Below, piece after piece: positions 4,953 through 8,463 of a DNA stretch of 8,463 nucleotides (positions are counted from its first letter, which is position 1; each line of letters opens with the position of its first letter). The DNA is from an uncultured Clostridia bacterium. Lineage in GTDB: Bacteria; Bacillota; Clostridia; Lachnospirales; Anaerotignaceae. The stretch covers positions 1 to 8,463 of the forward strand of contig CAMQRG010000080.1 in assembly GCA_947036475.1 (NCBI GenBank). Reading direction: 5' to 3'. The notes under the pieces are model-generated. The model ran no database searches and was not told the origin of the DNA. It saw only the letters and a program-made list of their open reading frames with translations. The translations under genes were made by a program, and so were the position numbers.

Positions 4953-6068
4953 TTATTTCAGGTTTTCAGGGTTCAGACATTCCAGTTCCGGAATAACAAA
5001 TCTGCCGTCCTTCCGAATCAGCTTGTCATCGAACCAGATTTCCCCGCCGCCGTATTCCGGCGTCATAATCAGCACCAAATCCCAATGGATTGCCGATTTA
5101 TTGCCGTTCGGCGCGTCATCGTAGCAGTTGCCGGGCGTAAAGTGAATACTTCCGGCGATTTTTTCGTCAAAGAGGATATTATTCATAGGCTTTGTGATAT
5201 ATGGGTTAACCCCAATGGCAAATTCCCCGACATACCGCGCGCCTTCGTCCGTATTGAATACCTTTTCCAGCCGTTCCTTATCGTTCCCATCACAGGCAAT
5301 GATTTTTCCGTTTTCAAAGGTCAGTTTCACATTCTCAAACGTAAAGCCGTTGTATTCCGACGGGGTGTTGTAGGTAATTACGCCGTTGATAGAATCCCGC
5401 ACAGGAGCGGTATAGACCTCGCCGTCCGGAATATTGCAGGAACCGGCGCATTTGACGGCAGGAATCCCCTGAATGGAAAAAGAAATATCCGTATCCTTTG
5501 CAACAAGGCGCACCTTATCTGTCTGATTCATCAAATCAACAAGGCTGTCCATTGCGCGGCTCATTTTGCCATAGTCCAGATTGCAGACATCGAAATAAAA
5601 ATCCTCGAAATTTTCCAAGGAAGTATGCGCCGACTGCGCCATAGAATTGGTAGGATAGCGCAGAACGACCCATTTCGTCTTAGGCACGCGTATCTGGTGG
5701 TGTACCGGATCATCATAAAACTTATTTTGCAAATCCAGTTTTTCAGAAGGCACGTCATACTGCTCGGTCAGGTTATCTTCGCCGCGCACGCCGATAAACG
5801 CGTCCATCTTTGACATCAGGGCGGCGTCCGTTTCAGCAAGCAGTTTCTGCTGCGCCTCCGTCGCGCCTAAGAGTGTTTCGCGCTCCAGCGAATTTGTCAT
5901 CAGGCGCACAAAGGGCATCGCCTCCACGCGGTAAACCTCCTTAATGATAGCCTTGACAAGCGGCAGTGGATGCGTGCCGTTGCAGGAAATCCAGACCTTT
6001 TCGCCTTTCTGCAGGCGGCAGGAATAATGCACGAGGTTATAAGCAAGCTGTTTGATTCTTTCGTCCAT
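4953..6068 (-). CDS. M29-family metallo-aminopeptidase
   Basis: A 371-residue cytoplasmic peptidase of family M29 (aminopeptidase T/AmpS type) that removes N-terminal residues from peptides using two metal ions. All expected metal and catalytic positions are visible in order: E217 in GEVYTAP (216-222), E282 in GEFAIG (281-286), H309 in GSIHF (306-310), Y316, and H328 and D330 in SAIHWDLV (325-332). The classic Thermus and Staphylococcus enzymes are about 410 residues; this shorter form with a compact N-terminus is, I believe, a common clostridial variant. The start at 6068 has AAGGAG (complement of 6075-6080) six bases upstream. An in-frame extension to 6752 runs through repeat R2 and across the oppositely oriented gene at 6435, so it was rejected. 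Its leader of about 235 bases contains R2. Confidence 0.92.
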   Translation of the reverse strand: MDERIKQLAYNLVHYSCRLQKGEKVWISCNGTHPLPLVKAIIKEVYRVEAMPFVRLMTNSLERETLLGATEAQQKLLAETDAALMSKMDAFIGVRGEDNLTEQYDVPSEKLDLQNKFYDDPVHHQIRVPKTKWVVLRYPTNSMAQSAHTSLENFEDFYFDVCNLDYGKMSRAMDSLVDLMNQTDKVRLVAKDTDISFSIQGIPAVKCAGSCNIPDGEVYTAPVRDSINGVITYNTPSEYNGFTFENVKLTFENGKIIACDGNDKERLEKVFNTDEGARYVGEFAIGVNPYITKPMNNILFDEKIAGSIHFTPGNCYDDAPNGNKSAIHWDLVLIMTPEYGGGEIWFDDKLIRKDGRFVIPELECLNPENLK

Positions 6069-6083
6069 AGATAACTCCTTTCC

Positions 6084-6282
6084 AGATCGCGGGGCTCTGC
6101 CCCACACCCCGCAAGGGACGTTTTCTCCGCTCTGCTCCGGTCGGCGCTGAACGAGCGTCCCCCGGACGCTCAGCGCCCCTTGACCCATCACCCGCCGCGC
6201 ATCTGCGCGGCGGAAACAAAGTTTGGGGTCAAGCCCTTTGCAAAGGGCTTGCAGGGGTTCGGGGACAGAGTCCCCGAAATCT
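6084..6282 (+). repeat. Modular hairpin repeat R2 in the aminopeptidase leader
   Basis: A second full copy of the R1 family. The left end AGATCgCGGGGCTCTGCCCC and the right end GGGGACAGAGTCCCCgaaATCT are imperfect inverted repeats of about 30 bases including CCCCGCAAG/CTTGCaGGGG. Internal modules: GAGCGTCC-ccc-GGACGCTC (6153-6171) inside GGCGCT/AGCGCC; CTTGACCC (6179-6186) with GGGTCAAG (6226-6233); a very GC-rich hairpin CCGCCGCGC/GCGCGGCGG (6192-6213); AAGCCCTTT/AAAGGGCTT (6231-6250); and GGGGAC-aga-GTCCCC (6261-6275). The orientation on the plus strand is the same as R1. The gene it precedes is on the minus strand, so in that mRNA the element is read in reverse complement. Confidence 0.87.
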
Positions 6283-6309
6283 TTTATCAATTTATTCTCA
6301 GCAAATAGT

Positions 6310-6338
6310 ATTTTACACTTTTTTTGGAAAATACGCAA
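6310..6338 (-). promoter_or_regulatory. Predicted promoter of the M29 aminopeptidase gene
   Basis: On the minus strand, TTGCGT (complement of 6333-6338), a 17-base spacer and TAAAAT (complement of 6310-6315) make a sigma-A-like promoter. Transcription would start near 6303 and traverse repeat R2 before reaching the aminopeptidase start at 6068. No better minus-strand promoter is visible between R2 and the start codon, where only about 15 bases remain. Confidence 0.5.
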
Positions 6339-6354
6339 AATATTCTGAGAAAAA

Positions 6355-6386
6355 TTGACAAATACCAGATTTCGTGGAAAAATACT
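6355..6386 (+). promoter_or_regulatory. Weak candidate promoter of the NifX-like/YqeG operon
   Basis: A perfect -35 hexamer TTGACA lies at 6355-6360. The best -10 is AATACT (6381-6386) at a poor 20-base spacing. The region is AT-rich and correctly placed about 50-80 bases before the gene at 6435, so a promoter is expected, but the exact site is uncertain. Confidence 0.35.
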
Positions 6387-6434
6387 AGAAAGGCGGCGGA
6401 AACCCGCCCGAAAAACACAAAGGAGTGGTCGCAG

Positions 6435-6794
6435 ATGCGCGTAGCCATACCGACAAAGGACGGCAGAATCGCACTGGAATATACCCGCGCGCGGGAATTT
6501 ACGGTATATGAAGTAGAAATCGAGCTGGTAAAAAAGAAGGAAATCATTCCTCTCGGCAAAACAACTATCGCGGATTTTCTGACAGAACAGGAAATTAACG
6601 TTGTAATCTGCGGCAATATCCATTCCTCGGCGCGGAATATCCTGCGGACGAAGCGAATCGAACTGACCTATGGCGTAGTCGGAGAAACGGACGATGTAAT
6701 GATACGCTACCTGAGCGGGGAGCGGCTGGGTGACATTGAGGAAAACGCCCACTGGCGTATGGAACGGGAAGAAGGGAGTGCAGAAAGCCTATGA
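6435..6794 (+). CDS. NifX/NifB-like dinitrogenase cofactor-domain protein
   Basis: A 119-residue protein that looks like the small alpha/beta domain shared by NifX, NafY and the NifB C-terminus (PF02579-type). What can be seen: an initial strand MRVAIPTKDGRIA (1-13), a second strand EFTVYEVEIELVKKKEI (21-37), a helix region IADFLTEQEINVVICGNI (45-62) with the conserved glycine, then RTKRIELTYGVVGETDDVMI (71-90) and YLSGERLGDIEE (92-103), matching the family's closing y..G.l pattern. There is a single cysteine (C59) and no other nitrogen-fixation gene, so nitrogen fixation is not implied; solitary members in anaerobes have unknown roles, perhaps metal-cluster or ligand binding. AGGAG (6421-6425) lies nine bases before the ATG. 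The stop overlaps the start of the HAD gene by ATGA, indicating translational coupling. Confidence 0.72.
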   Translation: MRVAIPTKDGRIALEYTRAREFTVYEVEIELVKKKEIIPLGKTTIADFLTEQEINVVICGNIHSSARNILRTKRIELTYGVVGETDDVMIRYLSGERLGDIEENAHWRMEREEGSAESL

Positions 6795-7300
6795 TTTTAG
6801 AGCGTTTTTTTCCGGATATTTATATCAAATCAGTTTTTGAACTGCCTCTGAAGGAACTGAAAGCGCGTGGAATCCGCGGGCTGGTGTTCGACATTGATAA
6901 TACGGTCGCACCGTTTGACGTAGCAGAGCCGGAAGAAAGCATTGTCGAACTGTTCGCGTATCTGCGGCGGGAGGGGTTCCGGCTGTGTATCCTCTCCAAC
7001 AACAGTAAGGAACGCGTGCATCTGTTCAACAGCAGTCTGCATACGCTGGCGGTGCATAAAGCGGGCAAGCCCGGCATACGCAAGCTGCGGCGCGCAATGG
7101 AGATTATGGACACAACGCCGGAAACAACCGCCATGATAGGCGACCAGGTGTTTACGGATATGTGGTGCGGGCACAGGGCAGGCCTGTTCTGCATCATGAC
7201 CGCGCCCATCTGCGCAAGGGACCAGCTGGTTACGAAGGTAAAGCGCGGCGCAGAGCGGCAGGTAATGAAGGTATACTTCCGGAAATATGGGAAAAAATAA
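6791..7300 (+). CDS. yqeG: YqeG-family HAD subclass IIIA phosphatase
   Basis: A 169-residue haloacid-dehalogenase-type phosphatase close in length to Bacillus subtilis YqeG (about 172). All four HAD motifs are present: motif I DIDNT (34-38) with nucleophile D34 and acid/base D36, motif II SNN (69-71), motif III lysine in HKAGKPG (89-95), and motif IV GDQVFTD (117-123) with D118 and D123. Absence of a large cap insert fits subclass IIIA. The family is related to Gep4/PgpP phosphatidylglycerophosphate phosphatases, so a role in phospholipid synthesis is possible but is an inference. There is no signal peptide or membrane segment. GGGAG at 6774-6778 is a distant ribosome site; the four-base overlap with the preceding gene suggests coupled translation. 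Confidence 0.92.
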   Translation: MILERFFPDIYIKSVFELPLKELKARGIRGLVFDIDNTVAPFDVAEPEESIVELFAYLRREGFRLCILSNNSKERVHLFNSSLHTLAVHKAGKPGIRKLRRAMEIMDTTPETTAMIGDQVFTDMWCGHRAGLFCIMTAPICARDQLVTKVKRGAERQVMKVYFRKYGKK

Positions 7301-7353
7301 AGCGCAGAAGCCGCACTGACGTTCCCAAAGCCCTAAAAAATTTCAAATAGATA

Positions 7354-7382
7354 TTGAAAAATCAACATTTTTCCGGTAAAAT
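7354..7382 (+). promoter_or_regulatory. Predicted efp promoter
   Basis: TTGAAA (7354-7359), a 17-base spacer and TAAAAT (7377-7382) match the sigma-A consensus at 5 of 6 positions in each hexamer. Transcription would start near 7389, giving a leader of about 70 bases to the efp ATG. This is the strongest promoter seen in the window and lies in the 158-base gap after yqeG, consistent with constitutive high expression of efp. Confidence 0.65.
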
Positions 7383-7458
7383 AAAGAAGGATATGCACTT
7401 TTTACGAAAAACTGAAAAAGGCATGATACGAAGCAACGATATTTGAGGAGGAAACTAC

Positions 7459-8022
7459 ATGATTTCTGCAGGTGAATTTAGAAATGGCGTAACAATGGAA
7501 TTTGAGGGCGACCCGTATGTGGTTCTGGAATTCCAGCATGTAAAACCCGGCAAGGGCGCGGCTTTTGTCCGCACAAAAATCAAAAACCTGAAAACAGGCG
7601 CAGTTCTGGAAAAAACATTCCGTCCGACGGAAAAAATGCCCAGAGCACACATTGACAGACAGGATATGCAGTACCTTTACAGCGATGGCGACCTGTTCCA
7701 CTTCATGAACGCGGAAACTTTCGACCAGATTGCTGTAAATTCGACAGACGTTGGCGATTCCCTGAAGTTCGTAAAGGAAAACGAAGTTGTCAAAATTCTT
7801 GCTTACGATGGTCAGGTATTCGGCATTGAGCCTCCGCTTTTCGTGGAACTGGAAATTACGGAAACAGAACCCGGTTTTGCCGGCAATACCGCTCAGGGCG
7901 CAACAAAGCCCGCTATCGTGGAAACAGGCGCGCAGATTCAGGTGCCCCTGTTCATCAACCAGGGTGAGGTTATCAAAATCGACACACGTACAGGCGAATA
8001 CCTGGGCAGAGTAAACGGCTGA
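7459..8022 (+). CDS. efp: Translation elongation factor P
   Basis: A 187-residue EF-P, which enters the ribosomal E site and promotes peptide-bond formation at polyproline stalls. Three beta-barrel domains are expected. The N-terminal KOW-like domain carries the loop VKPGKGAAFVRTK (28-40), where K32 is the lysine modified in Bacillus. The middle OB domain covers roughly residues 66-127, and the C-terminal OB domain ends in the family signature INQGEVIKIDTRTGEYLGRV (166-185). The length is normal (about 185). No lysine-modification gene (epmA/epmB, earP or the Bacillus equivalents) is in the window, so the modification state is unknown. GAGGAGG (7445-7451) lies seven bases before the ATG. Confidence 0.98.
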   Translation: MISAGEFRNGVTMEFEGDPYVVLEFQHVKPGKGAAFVRTKIKNLKTGAVLEKTFRPTEKMPRAHIDRQDMQYLYSDGDLFHFMNAETFDQIAVNSTDVGDSLKFVKENEVVKILAYDGQVFGIEPPLFVELEITETEPGFAGNTAQGATKPAIVETGAQIQVPLFINQGEVIKIDTRTGEYLGRVNG

Positions 8023-8030
8023 TAATTGTT

Positions 8031-8058
8031 CCGGCAGGACGGCAGACGCCCTGTCCGG
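8031..8058 (+). promoter_or_regulatory. Hairpin between efp and the CD1247-like gene
   Basis: CCGGCAGG (8031-8038) pairs with CCTG-t-CCGG (8050-8058) with one bulged T, and GC pairs can extend into the loop. No T-run follows, so it is not a typical terminator. It sits in the 59-base gap of a probable two-gene transcript, where it could be a processing site or 3' stabiliser that lowers expression of the second gene relative to efp. Confidence 0.4.
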
Positions 8059-8081
8059 CGGAAGCGAAGGAGGCTGCTGTC

Positions 8082-8432
8082 ATGGAATATTTTGAAAAAA
8101 AGATAACATATTTGAGAGGGCTCTGTGATGGGAGCGGGTTCCCTGAGGAAAGCCCTGAAGGAAAGATTTTTCATGGTATGCTCGATATTCTGGACGACAT
8201 GGCTTTTATGCTGGAAACCTTCATGGATGACGAGGACATGGAGATGCTGGATGAGGACGAGGACGATATAGAGGACGAGCCGGTTTATTTCTTTTCGTTC
8301 ATCTGCCCGAACTGCGAGCAGGAAATCGACGTTGACGGTGAAACGATGGAAAGCGTGGAAGAAATCAACTGCCCGAACTGCGGGAACGCGATTCCGATGG
8401 GTACGGTTGATTTGGACGATTTGAAATTTTAA
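8082..8432 (+). CDS. CD1247-type acidic zinc-ribbon protein
   Basis: A 116-residue protein resembling the clostridial family annotated as CD1247 N-terminal domain-containing, often found directly after efp. Residues 1-48 form a mostly helical N-terminal segment (YFEKKITYLRGLCDG at the start, then KIFHGMLDILDDMAFMLE). Residues 49-66 are an extremely acidic linker (about 13 of 18 are D or E). Residues 75-100 form a zinc ribbon with C75-x2-C78 and C97-x2-C100 (CPNC twice). There is no signal peptide. The function is unknown; a zinc ribbon plus an acidic tract near efp suggests contact with translation or transcription machinery, which is inference only. AAGGAGG (8067-8073) lies eight bases before the ATG. 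Only 31 bases follow before the window ends. Confidence 0.85.
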   Translation: MEYFEKKITYLRGLCDGSGFPEESPEGKIFHGMLDILDDMAFMLETFMDDEDMEMLDEDEDDIEDEPVYFFSFICPNCEQEIDVDGETMESVEEINCPNCGNAIPMGTVDLDDLKF

Positions 8433-8463
8433 GAGAAGCAGAAAACAGCCCGCAGGGCGGCAG

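Noticed and set aside
2679..6282. CRISPR array or riboswitch explanation for R1, R2 and R3
   Set aside because: There are no regular short repeats with unique spacers. The elements occur in different positions and orientations relative to genes, unlike a riboswitch.
6324..6434. Upstream start of the NifX-like gene at TTG 6324
   Set aside because: It overlaps the promoter region and has no ribosome site. AGGAG at 6421-6425 fits ATG 6435.
6069..6752. N-terminal extension of the aminopeptidase to 6752
   Set aside because: It would read through repeat R2 and antisense through the gene at 6435. M29 similarity begins only after the ATG at 6068.
7354..7374. AT-rich hairpin GAAAAAT-caac-ATTTTTC as a yqeG terminator
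   Set aside because: It is weak, has no T-run after it, and lies inside the spacer of the predicted efp promoter.

Overview
The window looks like one end of a draft contig from an anaerobic, low-to-mid GC Firmicute of the class Clostridia, probably near Lachnospirales. No 16S or other species marker is present, so this rests on gene content: an electron-bifurcating NfnAB transhydrogenase, a mazG-hup pair, a YqeG-type HAD phosphatase, an M29 aminopeptidase of about 370 residues, and an EF-P gene followed by a CD1247-type zinc-ribbon protein. Strong AGGAGG-type ribosome binding sites agree. Bases 6-39 are a perfect Illumina Nextera (Tn5) read-2 adapter, so the first 39 bases are not genomic.

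Layout. Bases 40-407 hold no convincing gene. They contain two copies of a structured repeat (40-103 and 192-300) and the terminator of hup. On the minus strand, mazG (1511-717) and hup (683-408) form a short operon for nucleotide housekeeping and nucleoid structure. A 308-base divergent spacer follows, with a good extended -10 promoter and an operator-like palindrome. The plus-strand nfnA (1820-2671) and nfnB (2971-4359) come next and end at a strong Rho-independent terminator (4471-4507). A promoter and an orphan barstar-family gene (4577-4876) follow, convergent with a minus-strand M29 aminopeptidase (6068-4953). The last block is on the plus strand: a NifX-like small protein overlapping a YqeG-family HAD phosphatase by ATGA, then efp with its own promoter, then a CD1247-like zinc-ribbon protein.

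Functionally, NfnA and NfnB form the two-subunit complex that links NADH, NADPH and ferredoxin pools in fermentative metabolism. The other genes are housekeeping: dNTP sanitation, nucleoid protein, peptide turnover, and rescue of polyproline-stalled ribosomes.

The most unusual content is between the genes. A family of modular, hairpin-rich repeats lies between nfnA and nfnB (R1, 2679-2946), between nfnB and its terminator (R3, 4366-4449), and in the leader of the aminopeptidase gene (R2, 6084-6282). R1 and R2 have imperfect terminal inverted repeats. Their central 8-bp stem differs at three positions, and every change is compensated on the other arm, so the fold appears to be maintained by selection. 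R3 is a shortened form and 1708-1720 looks like a solitary end module. I cannot name the family. No CRISPR array, tRNA, rRNA, transposase gene or phage gene was seen.
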